A stretch of DNA of 64,000 bases. Source: Salipiger thiooxidans. GTDB lineage: Bacteria; Pseudomonadota; Alphaproteobacteria; Rhodobacterales; Rhodobacteraceae. The stretch covers positions 124,001 to 188,000 of the forward strand of contig NZ_FNAV01000008.1 of assembly GCF_900102075.1 (NCBI RefSeq), in the 5' to 3' direction. Shown here piece by piece: positions 19,872 through 28,584 of the stretch. Position 1 is the stretch's first letter; every line of letters begins with the position of its first letter. Position numbers and translations under genes: made by a program. The notes beneath the pieces were generated by a model, which saw only the letters and a list, made by a program, of their open reading frames with translations, had not been told where the DNA came from and made no database searches.

Positions 19872-21301
19872 TGACAATCCTGCCCCCCGAGCGGCCCAGG
19901 ACGCTCTATGCAAAGCTCTGGGACAGCCACGTGGTGCGCGAACGCGAGGACGGCTCCACGCTGCTCTATGTCGACCGCCACCTGCTGCACGAGGTCTCGA
20001 CCCCGCAGAGCTTCGTGGCACTGGACCGCCGGGGGCTGCGCCCGCACCGGCCTGCGGCCAATCTCGCGGTGCCGGACCACGCGGTGCCAACCCGGGGTCG
20101 CGACAAGCCCATCGCCGATCCGATGGCGCGGGCCCAGACCGCGCGGCTGGTCGAGAACGTCGACAGGCACGGCATCCCCTTCATTCCGCTCAGCGATGCG
20201 CGGCAGGGGATCGTGCACGTGGTGGGACCCGAGCAGGGCTTCACCCTGCCGGGGATCACTTTGGCCTGCGGCGACAGCCATACCTCGACCCACGGCGCCT
20301 TCGGGGCGCTTGCCTTCGGGGTGGGGGCCTCGGAGTGCGGCATCGTCATGGCGGCGCAGGCGCTGGCACAGCGCCGGGCCCGGACCATGGTGGTGCGGGT
20401 CGAGGGCACACCCGGGCCCGGCGTCACCGCCAAGGACCTCGCGCTTGCGCTGATCGCGCAGCTGGGGGCCAACGGCGCGGCGGGCCACGCCATCGAGTAC
20501 CAGGGCGCGGCGATCCGCGCGCTGTCGATGGAGGCGCGCATGACGCTCTGCAACATGGCCATCGAGGCCGGCGCCCGGGTGGCGCTGATCGCCCCCGACG
20601 AAACCACCTTCGCCTTCCTCGAGGGGCGTCCCATGGCGCCCAAAGGCCCGGAATGGGACGCGGCGGTGGCCTACTGGCGCACGCTGCCCTCGGACGAGGG
20701 CGCGCTTTACGACCGCGAAGTCGTGCTCGATGCGGGCAAGGTGGCGCCCTTCGTGACCTGGGGCACCTCGCCCGAGGACGCCATCGCCATCGACGCCGCC
20801 GTGCCCGATCCCGAGGCCGTCGCCGATCCGGCCCGCGCCGGGCGGCTGCGCAAAGCCATCGCCTACATGGGGCTCGAGGCGGGCCGGCCCATCGCCGGCA
20901 CCCGCATCGACACGGTGTTCATCGGCTCCTGCACCAACGGCCGGCTTGCCGACCTGCGGGCGGCGGCGCAGGTGGTCCGGGGCCGCAGTGTCGCGCCGGG
21001 GGTGCGGGCGCTGGTGGTGCCGGGCTCGGGGCTGGTCAAGGCGCAGGCCGAGGCCGAGGGGCTCGACCTCGTGTTCACCGAAGCCGGGTTCGAATGGCGC
21101 GAGGCGGGCTGTTCGATGTGCGTCGCGATGAACGGCGACAGGCTGGAGCCGGGGCAGCGCAGCGCCTCGACCTCGAACCGCAATTTCGAAGGGCGTCAGG
21201 GCCGGGGCGGGCGCACGCACCTGCTCTCGCCCGCGATGGCGGCAGCGGCGGCGGTGACCGGCGCGCTGACCGACGTCCGAACGCTGGAGGCCATGGCATG
21301 A
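19871..21301 (+). CDS. Aconitase-family hydratase/isomerase large subunit (LeuC-like)
   Basis: 476 residues, very close in sequence to isopropylmalate isomerase large subunit. The three [4Fe-4S] ligands are present: C354 in IGSCTNGR, C414 and C417 in GCSMC. Further LeuC motifs are [18 protein letters not shown] and [13 protein letters not shown]. It starts at the ATG overlapping the lyase stop, and its own stop overlaps the start of the LeuD-like gene. No leuB or leuA is nearby, and the context is TTT transporter plus lyase, so a catabolic role on a 2-substituted malate is more likely than leucine synthesis. If this were the only LeuCD in the genome it could do both. Confidence 0.88.
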   Translation: MTILPPERPRTLYAKLWDSHVVREREDGSTLLYVDRHLLHEVSTPQSFVALDRRGLRPHRPAANLAVPDHAVPTRGRDKPIADPMARAQTARLVENVDRHGIPFIPLSDARQGIVHVVGPEQGFTLPGITLACGDSHTSTHGAFGALAFGVGASECGIVMAAQALAQRRARTMVVRVEGTPGPGVTAKDLALALIAQLGANGAAGHAIEYQGAAIRALSMEARMTLCNMAIEAGARVALIAPDETTFAFLEGRPMAPKGPEWDAAVAYWRTLPSDEGALYDREVVLDAGKVAPFVTWGTSPEDAIAIDAAVPDPEAVADPARAGRLRKAIAYMGLEAGRPIAGTRIDTVFIGSCTNGRLADLRAAAQVVRGRSVAPGVRALVVPGSGLVKAQAEAEGLDLVFTEAGFEWREAGCSMCVAMNGDRLEPGQRSASTSNRNFEGRQGRGGRTHLLSPAMAAAAAVTGALTDVRTLEAMA

Positions 21302-21906
21302 GCGCACCGCTGATCCGACTCGAGACCCGGGCGATCTCGCTGCCCGAGACCAACACCGACACCGACATCATCTTCCCGGCGCGTTTCCTCTTGAAGATCG
21401 ACCGCGACGGCATGGACGAGTGCCTGTTCCGCGACCGCCGCGTCGGGCCTGAGGGCGAGGCGCTCGACCACCCGTTCGACGACCCCGCGCTGCGCGACGC
21501 GCAGGTGCTGGTGGCGGGGCCGGGCTTCGGCTGCGGTTCCTCGCGCGAGCAGGCGGTCTGGGCGCTGGTCGACTGGGGCATCCGCGTGGTCATCGCGCCG
21601 GATTTCGGCGACATCTTCGCGGGCAACGCCGCCAAGAACGGTCTGCTCTGCGTGCGCCTGCCCGCCGATACCTGCCGCACGCTGGCGGCGCGGGCGGACG
21701 CGGGCGCGCGCTTCGGCGTGGATCTGCCCGCGCGGGTGCTGACGGTGGACGGTGCGCGGGTGGCAGGTCTCGACCTTTCCGACGCGGCGGTGCAGGCTTT
21801 CGGCGAAGGCTGGGACGAGATCGACGTGATCCTCAACCGCGAGATCGACGAGATCCGGCGCTTCGAGGACGATCACCGCGCCCGCCAGCCGTGGCTGTTT
21901 GCCTGA
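21298..21906 (+). CDS. Aconitase-family hydratase/isomerase small subunit (LeuD-like)
   Basis: 202-residue swivel-domain subunit that completes the active site with the LeuC-like protein. Motifs [13 protein letters not shown] and [17 protein letters not shown] are the substrate-binding loops of LeuD. Overlaps the large-subunit gene by four bases (ATGA), indicating translational coupling. The residue after CGSSRE is Q rather than the usual H, a small deviation from biosynthetic LeuD that may reflect another substrate. Confidence 0.88.
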   Translation: MSAPLIRLETRAISLPETNTDTDIIFPARFLLKIDRDGMDECLFRDRRVGPEGEALDHPFDDPALRDAQVLVAGPGFGCGSSREQAVWALVDWGIRVVIAPDFGDIFAGNAAKNGLLCVRLPADTCRTLAARADAGARFGVDLPARVLTVDGARVAGLDLSDAAVQAFGEGWDEIDVILNREIDEIRRFEDDHRARQPWLFA

Positions 21907-21933
21907 GGCGGGCAACCGGAAGAAGGAAAGACC

Positions 21934-22866
21934 ATGACCGCAATCGACACCGTCGCCATCGTTGGCGCCGGGCTGCTGGGGCAGGGCTGGGCCATCGTGT
22001 TCGCCCGTGCCGGAAAGACCGTGCGCATCTTCGACGCCCGCGACGACGCCGAGGCCCAGATCCGGCCGCAGATCGTCGCCGCGCTTGCCGAGATGCAGGC
22101 GGCGGGGCTTTGCGACGCGCCTGACGACTGGCTCGCGCAGATGAGCTTTGCAAAGACGCTCGGGGACGCGGTCGGGGCGGCGGATTACGTGCAGGAATCC
22201 ACCTTCGAGCGCATCGACGTGAAGCGCGAGATCAGTGCTGCCATCAGCGCCGTGCTGCCTGAGCACGCAATCTGCGGCTCGTCGACCTCGGGCTTTCCCG
22301 GCTCGGCCTTCCTCGATCATTGCGACAACCGCGCGCGCATGCTGGTCATGCACCCGGTCAACCCGCCGCACCTCGTGCCCATCGTCGAGATCGTGCCGAC
22401 GCCCTGGACCGATCCCGCGGTCCCCGTCCGCGCCCGGGCGCTGATGGAGGAGGTGGGCCAGTCGCCGGTGTCGCTCGACCGCGAGATCCCGGGCTTCGTG
22501 CTCAACCGCCTGCAGGGCGCGCTGCTCGACGAGGCCTTCGCGCTGCTGGCCGAGGGCTATGCCAGCGCCGAGGACATCGACCGCACGGTGCGCGACGGGC
22601 TGGGGCTCCGCTGGGCCTTCATGGGACCGTTCGAGACCATCGACCTCAACGCGCCGAAAGGGCTCGCCGATTACGCCGAGCGGCTCGGACCGATGTTCGC
22701 GGGCTTTGCTGAGCAACGGCAGGCGGACCGCGACTGGCGCCCCGAGGCGGTGGCCCGGGCCGATGCCGAGCGGCGCGAGGCGCTGCCCGAGACCGGGCTC
22801 GCCGACCGGCGCAACTGGCGCGACGCCATGCTCATGGCGATCCTGCGGGCGAAACAGCAGGGCTGA
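21934..22866 (+). CDS. 3-hydroxyacyl-CoA dehydrogenase family protein, lambda-crystallin/carnitine-dehydrogenase type
   Basis: 310 residues with a Rossmann nucleotide site VAIVGAGLLGQGWAIVFARAG, the GSSTSGFPGS and HPVNPPHLVPIVEIV motifs and PGFVLNRLQGALLDEAF leading to the helical C-terminal domain. This subgroup acts on free hydroxy acids (L-gulonate, carnitine, 3-hydroxy acids) rather than CoA esters. It lies 27 bases after the LeuD-like gene in the same operon, so it likely oxidises a hydroxy acid formed from the imported carboxylate. Confidence 0.85.
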   Translation: MTAIDTVAIVGAGLLGQGWAIVFARAGKTVRIFDARDDAEAQIRPQIVAALAEMQAAGLCDAPDDWLAQMSFAKTLGDAVGAADYVQESTFERIDVKREISAAISAVLPEHAICGSSTSGFPGSAFLDHCDNRARMLVMHPVNPPHLVPIVEIVPTPWTDPAVPVRARALMEEVGQSPVSLDREIPGFVLNRLQGALLDEAFALLAEGYASAEDIDRTVRDGLGLRWAFMGPFETIDLNAPKGLADYAERLGPMFAGFAEQRQADRDWRPEAVARADAERREALPETGLADRRNWRDAMLMAILRAKQQG

Positions 22867-22911
22867 ACGCCCTGCGCTGACGACGACAAGACCGACGAAA
22901 GAGGACGGATC

Positions 22912-24072
22912 ATGCAGGGCTTCACCTTCAACACCACGCCTTCTGTGGTCTTCCGCGATGGCGCCGCGGCAGACCTGGGCGCCATCGCGGGCGCGCGGCT
23001 TGGGCCGCGGGTGCTCTTTGTCACCGACCCGGGCCTGCGCAAGCTGGGGCTCTGCGACGGGGCCATCGCCTCGCTCGAGGTCGCGGGCGCCGAGGTGACG
23101 CTCTACGACCGCATCGAGCCCGACCCGACGCTCGCCATCCTCGACGAGGCCACCGAGGCCGGCCGGGCGGCGGCGGTCACCGGGGTCGTGGGCTTCGGCG
23201 GCGGCTCGTCGCTCGACATCGCCAAGGTCGCGGCGCTTCTGCTCGGCTCGGGCGAGCCGCTGGACGAGGCGTGGGGCGTCGGCAACGCCAGGGGCCCGCG
23301 CCTGCCGCTGGTGCTGGTGCCGACGACGGCGGGCACCGGTTCGGAGGTGACGCCGGTGTCGATCCTGACGGTGAGCGCGGTCGAGAAGCGCGGCGTCTCG
23401 TCGCCGGTGATCCTGCCGGATCTGGCGCTGCTCGACCCGTCGCTGACCGTCGGCCTTCCGGGGGCGATCACCGCTGCCACCGGCGTCGACGCCATGGTCC
23501 ACGCCATCGAGGCTTATGCCTCGGCCAGCCCCAACAACAACCCGCAGAGCCGGATGCTGGCGCGCGAGGCGCTGCGGCTGCTCGGCGCCAACATCGAGAC
23601 CGCCTACACCACGCCGGGCGACGTCGCCGCGCGCGGCGCGATGCTCTACGGCTCGATGCTGGCGGGGCAGGCCTTCGCCAACTCGCCGGTGGCCGCGGTG
23701 CATGCGCTGGCCTACCCGATCGGCAGCGGCTTCCACATCCCGCACGGGCTCTCGAACGCGCTGGTGCTGCCGCATGTGCTGCGCTTCAACGCGCCCGAGG
23801 CCCACGCCACCTACGCCGAGATCGCGCCCGACGCCTTCCCGGCGCTGGCGGAGATCGCCGACAGCGCCGCCCGCTGCGACGCCTTCATCGCCGCGCTCGA
23901 GGCGCTGGCGGCGCGGCTTGACCTGCCGCCACGGCTGCGCGACGTGCAGATCCCCGAGAGCGCGCTCGAGGGCATGGCGCGCGACGCGATGCTGCAGCAG
24001 CGCCTGCTGGTCAACAACCCGCGCCCCGTCACCGAGGCCGACGCGCTGGCGATCTACCGCGCCGCGTGGTGA
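22912..24072 (+). CDS. Iron-containing alcohol dehydrogenase
   Basis: 386 residues, group III metal-dependent dehydrogenase. NAD-binding GFGGGSSLDIAK, PTTAGTGSEVTP, and iron ligands in GVDAMVHAIEAY (Asp and His), AVHALAYPIG and FHIPHGLSNA are all present. It ends the operon that begins at tctC, 45 bases after the previous gene. Relatives include 4-hydroxybutyrate dehydrogenase, lactaldehyde reductase and maleylacetate reductase. The likely job is interconversion of an aldehyde and alcohol arising from the lyase step, an inference from context. Confidence 0.88.
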   Translation: MQGFTFNTTPSVVFRDGAAADLGAIAGARLGPRVLFVTDPGLRKLGLCDGAIASLEVAGAEVTLYDRIEPDPTLAILDEATEAGRAAAVTGVVGFGGGSSLDIAKVAALLLGSGEPLDEAWGVGNARGPRLPLVLVPTTAGTGSEVTPVSILTVSAVEKRGVSSPVILPDLALLDPSLTVGLPGAITAATGVDAMVHAIEAYASASPNNNPQSRMLAREALRLLGANIETAYTTPGDVAARGAMLYGSMLAGQAFANSPVAAVHALAYPIGSGFHIPHGLSNALVLPHVLRFNAPEAHATYAEIAPDAFPALAEIADSAARCDAFIAALEALAARLDLPPRLRDVQIPESALEGMARDAMLQQRLLVNNPRPVTEADALAIYRAAW

Positions 24073-24369
24073 GGCACCATGCCCTGCCCGGCTGCGACCG
24101 GTGGGGGCGGTCGTTGCGCGATGATGTCGCCGTCGTGGCCTCGGGGGACAGTTCTGTCGCCACGTTCTGAGCGCGGAACGGCTGGACGCCGCGCGTAGCG
24201 GCGGTTTCTGCTGCGTGGGCGTGCTTGGCGTGTCCGTGGCGTGGAGACAGGCGTTCATACCGCGATGATGCGCAACGGTTTGCTTCGCGAAGCCCCGAGC
24301 GGGCTTCGAGACCTCTGGCAGATTACGCTCCGGCTTCCGGCGCTGCCCAGCGACCCCTGAAAAACGCCG
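24073..24369. other. Convergent intergenic spacer, no gene seen
   Basis: 297 bases between the iron alcohol dehydrogenase and the TetR gene, which converge. It has only short self-complementary pieces such as GCTTCGCGAAGC near 24282, no T-run terminator and no recognisable coding fragment. Confidence 0.45.
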
Positions 24370-25008
24370 TCAGGGCCGTGTCACGGGCAACCCGATGCGG
24401 GCCCTGAACCGCTCCATTTCGTGCTCCGGGGGGCGCTTGCCGGTGTAGATCTCGACGTATTTCGGGAAGCGCTCGAACCGCTCGTCGAGGCTCTCGGTCA
24501 CCCGCATCGAGATGTAGCCCACCTGCACCAGGTAGATCGTGCGGGCGCGGACGTCGGCGTCCTCGGCGGTGTGGCCCCAGCTTGCGAGCAACATGCGCAG
24601 CGCGTCGAGCCGTTCGGCATCGGCCTGCTGCAGCCGCGCCAGCACCGCGTCGTCCTGCTGCGCCCAGGCCCGTACCGCAAGCTCGAGCCCGGTGTCGAAG
24701 AGCCGGTCCGACAGGAACACCGAGATCACGTTCAGCATCGCCTCGGTCTCGGTCGCGGCATAATCGCGGGTCGCCGCGACGAGGGGGCGGGTGGTGCTCG
24801 CCTCCCAGCGATCGAGCAGCCCCGACAGCAGCGCCTTCCGATCCTTGAAGAACCAGTAGAAGCTGGTGCGCGACAGCCGCAGCGCCTGTGCCAGCGGCAT
24901 GATCTTCACCGCGTCGACGCCGCCGCTCACCAGCGCCTCGTAGGCCGCGTCGAGCCATACATCGGGGGAGCCGCGCCAGCCCCGGTCGGGAAGATCGGTC
25001 TCGGTCAT
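24370..25008 (-). CDS. TetR-family regulator
   Basis: 212 residues. The N-terminal helix-turn-helix includes LSRTSFYWFFKDRKALLSGLL, the TetR recognition helix. The C-terminal ligand domain is not assignable. ATG at 25008 gives the normal distance to the helix-turn-helix. Divergent from the flavin oxidoreductase gene with 167 bases between them, so it probably represses that gene and itself. Confidence 0.88.
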   Translation of the reverse strand: MTETDLPDRGWRGSPDVWLDAAYEALVSGGVDAVKIMPLAQALRLSRTSFYWFFKDRKALLSGLLDRWEASTTRPLVAATRDYAATETEAMLNVISVFLSDRLFDTGLELAVRAWAQQDDAVLARLQQADAERLDALRMLLASWGHTAEDADVRARTIYLVQVGYISMRVTESLDERFERFPKYVEIYTGKRPPEHEMERFRARIGLPVTRP

Positions 25009-25104
25009 GTCGCCCCTCGCTGCGGTTCTCCCTCCCTTGTCCATAAAATGTGCGCGGCTGTCCAGTTTCTGCGATGTCCGTGAGAGACAGACCTGAACGA
25101 AATC

Positions 25105-25133
25105 TTGACATGAGTGCACAGTTTGGGAATCGT
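25105..25133 (+). promoter_or_regulatory. Possible promoter of the flavin oxidoreductase gene
   Basis: TTGACA at 25105-25110 is a consensus -35, with AATCGT 17 bases later as a poor -10. The spacer contains GAGTGCACAG, a short palindrome (TGCA/GTGCAC) that could be the TetR operator. Tentative. Confidence 0.3.
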
Positions 25134-25175
25134 GACCGGAGTTCGACAGGCACCTGTCTTCCCGGAGGCACCGAC

Positions 25176-27212
25176 ATGAGCACTGATCCCCTGCTGCTGC
25201 CCTACCAGCTCAAGCACCTGACCCTGAGAAACCGCATCCTCATCACCAGCCACGAGCCGGCCTATCCCGAGGACGGCATGCCCAAGGACCGCTACCGCGC
25301 CTATCACGTGGAGCGGGCGAAGGCGGGCGTGGCGCTGACGATGACCGCGGGGTCGGCCTCGGTGTCGCGCGACAGCCCGCCGGTCTTCAACAACATCCTC
25401 GCCTGGAAGGATGAGGTGGTGGGCCACATGAAGAAGCTCGTCGGCGAGTGCCACGACGAGGGCTGCGCGGTGATGATCCAGCTCACCCACCTTGGCCGCC
25501 GCACCCGCTGGGACAAGGGCGACTGGCTGCCGGTGGTCTCGCCGGGCTACGAGCGCGAGCCGGCGCACCGGGCCTTCCCAAAGAAGATGGAGGACTGGGA
25601 CATCGCCCGCATCATCGAGGATTACGGCGACGCGGCCGAGCGGATGAAGGCGGCGGGGCTCGATGGCATCGAGCTCGAAGCCTACGGCCACCTGTTGGAC
25701 CAGTTCTTCTCGCCCCTGACCAACGATCAAGACGCGCCTTACGGCGGCGATCTCGACAACCGCATGCGCTTTGCCTTCGACGTGCTGCGCGAGATCCGCA
25801 GGCGCTGCGGCGAGGAGTTCCTCGTGGGCGTGCGCTACAGCGGTGACGAGTGTCTCCCCGGCGGGTTCGGCAAGGCCGAGGGGCTGGCCATGTCGCAAAA
25901 GCTCAAGGACAGCGGGCTGGTGGATTTCCTCAACGTCGTGCGCGGCCACATCGACACCGACCCGGGGCTGACCGACGTCATTCCGATCCAGGGCATGCGC
26001 AACGCGCCGCATCTGGATTTCGCCGGCGAGATCCGCGCGGCGACGAATTTCCCGACCTTCCACGCGGCCAAGATCCCCGACGTGGCGACCGCGCGCCACG
26101 CCATCGCCAGCGGCAAGCTCGACATGGTGGGCATGACCCGCGCGCACATGGCCGACCCGCATCTCGTGCGCAAGATCGTCGAGGGGCGCGAGGACGACAT
26201 CCGCCCCTGCGTCGGTGCCAATTACTGTCTCGACCGGATCTACCAGGGCGGCATGGCGCTTTGTCTGCACAACCCCTCCACCGGGCGCGAGATCGAGATG
26301 CCGCACGCCATCGAGAAGGCGGCCGAGGCCAAGCGGGTGACCGTCGTGGGCGCAGGCCCGGCGGGGCTCGAGGCGGCGCGGGTGGCGGCCGAGCGCGGCC
26401 ACATCGTCACCGTGCTCGAGGCGGCCGACCAGCCCGGCGGGCAGATCCGCCTGACGGCGCGGCAGGAGCGGCGGCGCGAGATGATCTCGATCGTCGCCTG
26501 GCGCTTCGAGCAATGCGAGAAGCTGGGCGTGAGCTTCCGCTTCAACACCTTCGCCGAGATGCATGACGTGCTCGCCACCGAGCCCGACGAGGTGATCGTC
26601 GCCACCGGCGGGCTGCCCCACACCGAGGTCCTGGGCGCGGGCAACGAACTGGTGGTCTCGGCATGGGACATCCTCTCGGGCGACGTGGTGCCGGGCCGGA
26701 CGGTGCTGGTCTACGACGATGCGGGGGACCATGCCGGTCTGATGGCCGCGGACATGATCGCCGAGACCGGGGCCTCGGTCGAGATCGTCACCCCGGACCG
26801 CAGCTTCGCGCCCGAGGTGATGGCGATGAACCTCGTGCCCTACATGCGCAACCTGCAGAAGCGCGACACCACCTTCACGGTGACGTGGCGGCTGGCAGAG
26901 GTGCAGCGCGAGGGCAACGGGCTGCGCGCGGTGCTGGGTTCGGACTACGGCGCCTTCAGCCGCGAGCGGCAGGTCGACCAGGTGGTGGTGAACCACGGCA
27001 CGCGGCCGCTGGACGATCTCTACTTCGAGCTGAAGCCGCTGTCGCGAAACCTGGGAGAGGTCGATTACGAGGCGCTCGCGACCGGCGGGGTTCAGGCGGT
27101 CGAGGCGAACCCCGAGGGGCGCTTCCGGCTCTACCGCATCGGCGACGCCGTGGCCTCGCGCAATACCCACGCGGCGATCTACGACGGGCTGCGGCTGGCG
27201 CGGGCGCTGTAG
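25176..27212 (+). CDS. NADH:flavin oxidoreductase of the trimethylamine-dehydrogenase/N-methylproline-demethylase type
   Basis: 678 residues. An N-terminal old-yellow-enzyme FMN barrel (LTHLGRRTRW, YGGDLDNRMRF) is followed by an Fe-S loop and a C-terminal FAD/NAD domain (VTVVGAGPAGLEAARVAAERG). This is the domain order of trimethylamine and dimethylamine dehydrogenase, 2,4-dienoyl-CoA reductase and the stachydrine/N-methylproline demethylases. The Fe-S loop reads C345-VGANY-C351 with C363 further on, and the position of the fourth Cys (348) is Ala. CGGAGG lies 8 bases before the ATG at 25176. Likely demethylates an N-methylated compatible solute; substrate not proven. Confidence 0.85.
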   Translation: MSTDPLLLPYQLKHLTLRNRILITSHEPAYPEDGMPKDRYRAYHVERAKAGVALTMTAGSASVSRDSPPVFNNILAWKDEVVGHMKKLVGECHDEGCAVMIQLTHLGRRTRWDKGDWLPVVSPGYEREPAHRAFPKKMEDWDIARIIEDYGDAAERMKAAGLDGIELEAYGHLLDQFFSPLTNDQDAPYGGDLDNRMRFAFDVLREIRRRCGEEFLVGVRYSGDECLPGGFGKAEGLAMSQKLKDSGLVDFLNVVRGHIDTDPGLTDVIPIQGMRNAPHLDFAGEIRAATNFPTFHAAKIPDVATARHAIASGKLDMVGMTRAHMADPHLVRKIVEGREDDIRPCVGANYCLDRIYQGGMALCLHNPSTGREIEMPHAIEKAAEAKRVTVVGAGPAGLEAARVAAERGHIVTVLEAADQPGGQIRLTARQERRREMISIVAWRFEQCEKLGVSFRFNTFAEMHDVLATEPDEVIVATGGLPHTEVLGAGNELVVSAWDILSGDVVPGRTVLVYDDAGDHAGLMAADMIAETGASVEIVTPDRSFAPEVMAMNLVPYMRNLQKRDTTFTVTWRLAEVQREGNGLRAVLGSDYGAFSRERQVDQVVVNHGTRPLDDLYFELKPLSRNLGEVDYEALATGGVQAVEANPEGRFRLYRIGDAVASRNTHAAIYDGLRLARAL

Positions 27213-27255
27213 GGGGAGGGGGCGTGAGCCACAAGCCTTTGGCCCGGGGCACCCC

Positions 27256-27388
27256 GGGTCGCGCCCGACCCTCCCCCCGGGAGGGCGCTCTGGCGATGCT
27301 GTGCGGGGCTCGGGCGGCGTTTCTGCTTTAGGGTGCGGCGCCCAAGGTCGGCGTTCCGAATGCGCCCACCCAGGGTCGGGCGCGACCC
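27256..27388. repeat. Pair of inverted 16-base hairpins
   Basis: GGGTCGCGCCCGACCC (27256-27271) and its exact reverse complement (27373-27388) flank about 100 bases of the convergent spacer. Each copy is itself a 6-base-pair hairpin with a 4-base loop. They may act as terminators for the flavin oxidoreductase gene or be dispersed palindromes. Confidence 0.5.
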
Positions 27389-27426
27389 TCCGCACGCCGT
27401 ACAGCCGTAGAGGCGCTATCATGACG

Positions 27427-27458
27427 AAAACGGCGGCGCGGGTCGCCCCGCGCCGCCG
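27427..27458 (-). terminator. Rho-independent terminator of the TRAP operon
   Basis: A perfect 12-base-pair stem (27431-27442 with 27447-27458) around a 4-base loop. On the minus strand it is followed by TTTT. It is located 21 bases after the dctP stop and ends the dctQMP unit. Confidence 0.8.
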
Positions 27459-27478
27459 TCGATGTCAGACGTCCGCGC

Positions 27479-28567
27479 TTACTCGGCGCAGGCGCGGATC
27501 TTCTCGAGATCCGGACCGTCGGGGTTCCGGCCGAGGTTGAACGGGGCCGAGGCCGAGCGCCAGCTGGAATAGTCGGCGAGGTACTCGAGCTGGCTCAGGT
27601 AGACCTTGGCCGAGGTCGGGTTCTCGCAGGCCACTTCCTCGATGACCTCGTTGGCGGTCTCCTGGATCTTGGCGAGCGACTCGTCGTCCATGCGGGTGAT
27701 CTCGTTCACTTCGCCGAACTGCTTGTACGCGTCGTTGGCGCGGCGCTCGGTGAAGGCCAGGGACCAGAGCATCGTCGCGTCCGCGGCGATCTGCAGCTTC
27801 TCCTGCGTCTCGGCGCTCAGCGCGTCCCAGGACGCCTTGTTGATCATCACGCCGAAGACCGACGCGGACTGGTGCCAGCCCGGGGTCGCCCAGAAGCCGG
27901 TGACCTGCTGGAAGCCGCCCGACCAGTCGACGTTGGGGGTCGAGAACTCGGCACCGTCGATGACACCGCGCTCAAGCGACTGGTAGATCTCGCCGCCGGC
28001 CATGGAGACCTGGCTGCCGCCGAGCTTGTTCAGCAGGCGGCCCTGCTCGAGACCCGACACGCGCAGGCGCTTGCCCTGCAGGTCGGCGATCGAGCTGATG
28101 GATTCCTTGGTGTGGAAGCCGGACTCGTTGTTGGTCACGGCGTAGGGCAGGTAGACCATGCCGAACTTGCCGTAGGTCTCGTTGTAGATCTCCTTGCCGC
28201 CCCACTGCTGGATCCAGTTGACGTAGTCGACGGCGTTGAAGAGGCTCGAGGTCGTCGCGAGCGGCGAGAACGCCGGGTCGCGGCCGGCCCAGTAGCCCGG
28301 CCAGTCGGCGCCGGCCTGCACGATGCCGCCTTCGACCGCGCCGAAGACCTCGCCCGCGGGGACCAGGCTGCCGCCTTCGAAGAACTCGATGTTGAGCTCG
28401 TCACCGGCCAGCTTGTTGGCGAGGTCGACGAAGTGCTTGTCGAATTCGATGAGCTCGAGCGACGACGGCCAGGTGGTGGTCATCTGCCAGCTCTGCTGGG
28501 CGGCTGCAGCGCCGGCGGCGAGGGTCAGGGCGAAGCTGGCGGAGGCCAGGGTCTTGCCGATTTTCAT
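27479..28567 (-). CDS. dctP: TRAP transporter substrate-binding protein (DctP family)
   Basis: 362 residues with a Sec signal peptide (MKIGKTLASASFALTLAAGAAAAQ) and a DctP-fold periplasmic domain. Characteristic stretch is SMAGGEIYQSLERGVIDGAEFST, with the ligand Arg region LQGKRLRVSG. ATG at 28567 is chosen for the signal peptide and for GGAGGAG upstream. It follows dctM on the minus strand (order dctQ, dctM, dctP). Binding-protein type suggests a carboxylate or similar anion. A LysR gene is divergent from dctQ and may control the operon. Confidence 0.9.
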   Translation of the reverse strand: MKIGKTLASASFALTLAAGAAAAQQSWQMTTTWPSSLELIEFDKHFVDLANKLAGDELNIEFFEGGSLVPAGEVFGAVEGGIVQAGADWPGYWAGRDPAFSPLATTSSLFNAVDYVNWIQQWGGKEIYNETYGKFGMVYLPYAVTNNESGFHTKESISSIADLQGKRLRVSGLEQGRLLNKLGGSQVSMAGGEIYQSLERGVIDGAEFSTPNVDWSGGFQQVTGFWATPGWHQSASVFGVMINKASWDALSAETQEKLQIAADATMLWSLAFTERRANDAYKQFGEVNEITRMDDESLAKIQETANEVIEEVACENPTSAKVYLSQLEYLADYSSWRSASAPFNLGRNPDGPDLEKIRACAE

Positions 28568-28584
28568 GTAAGTCTCCTCCTTAC

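Noticed and set aside
21196-24258. 1020-codon minus-strand frame across LeuC, LeuD, dehydrogenase and iron-ADH genes
   Set aside because: It spans four well-supported plus-strand genes and has no family features.
27256-27458. CRISPR-like or multi-repeat array in the convergent spacer at 27.3 kb
   Set aside because: There are only two inverted hairpins plus a terminator, with no regular direct repeats or spacers.
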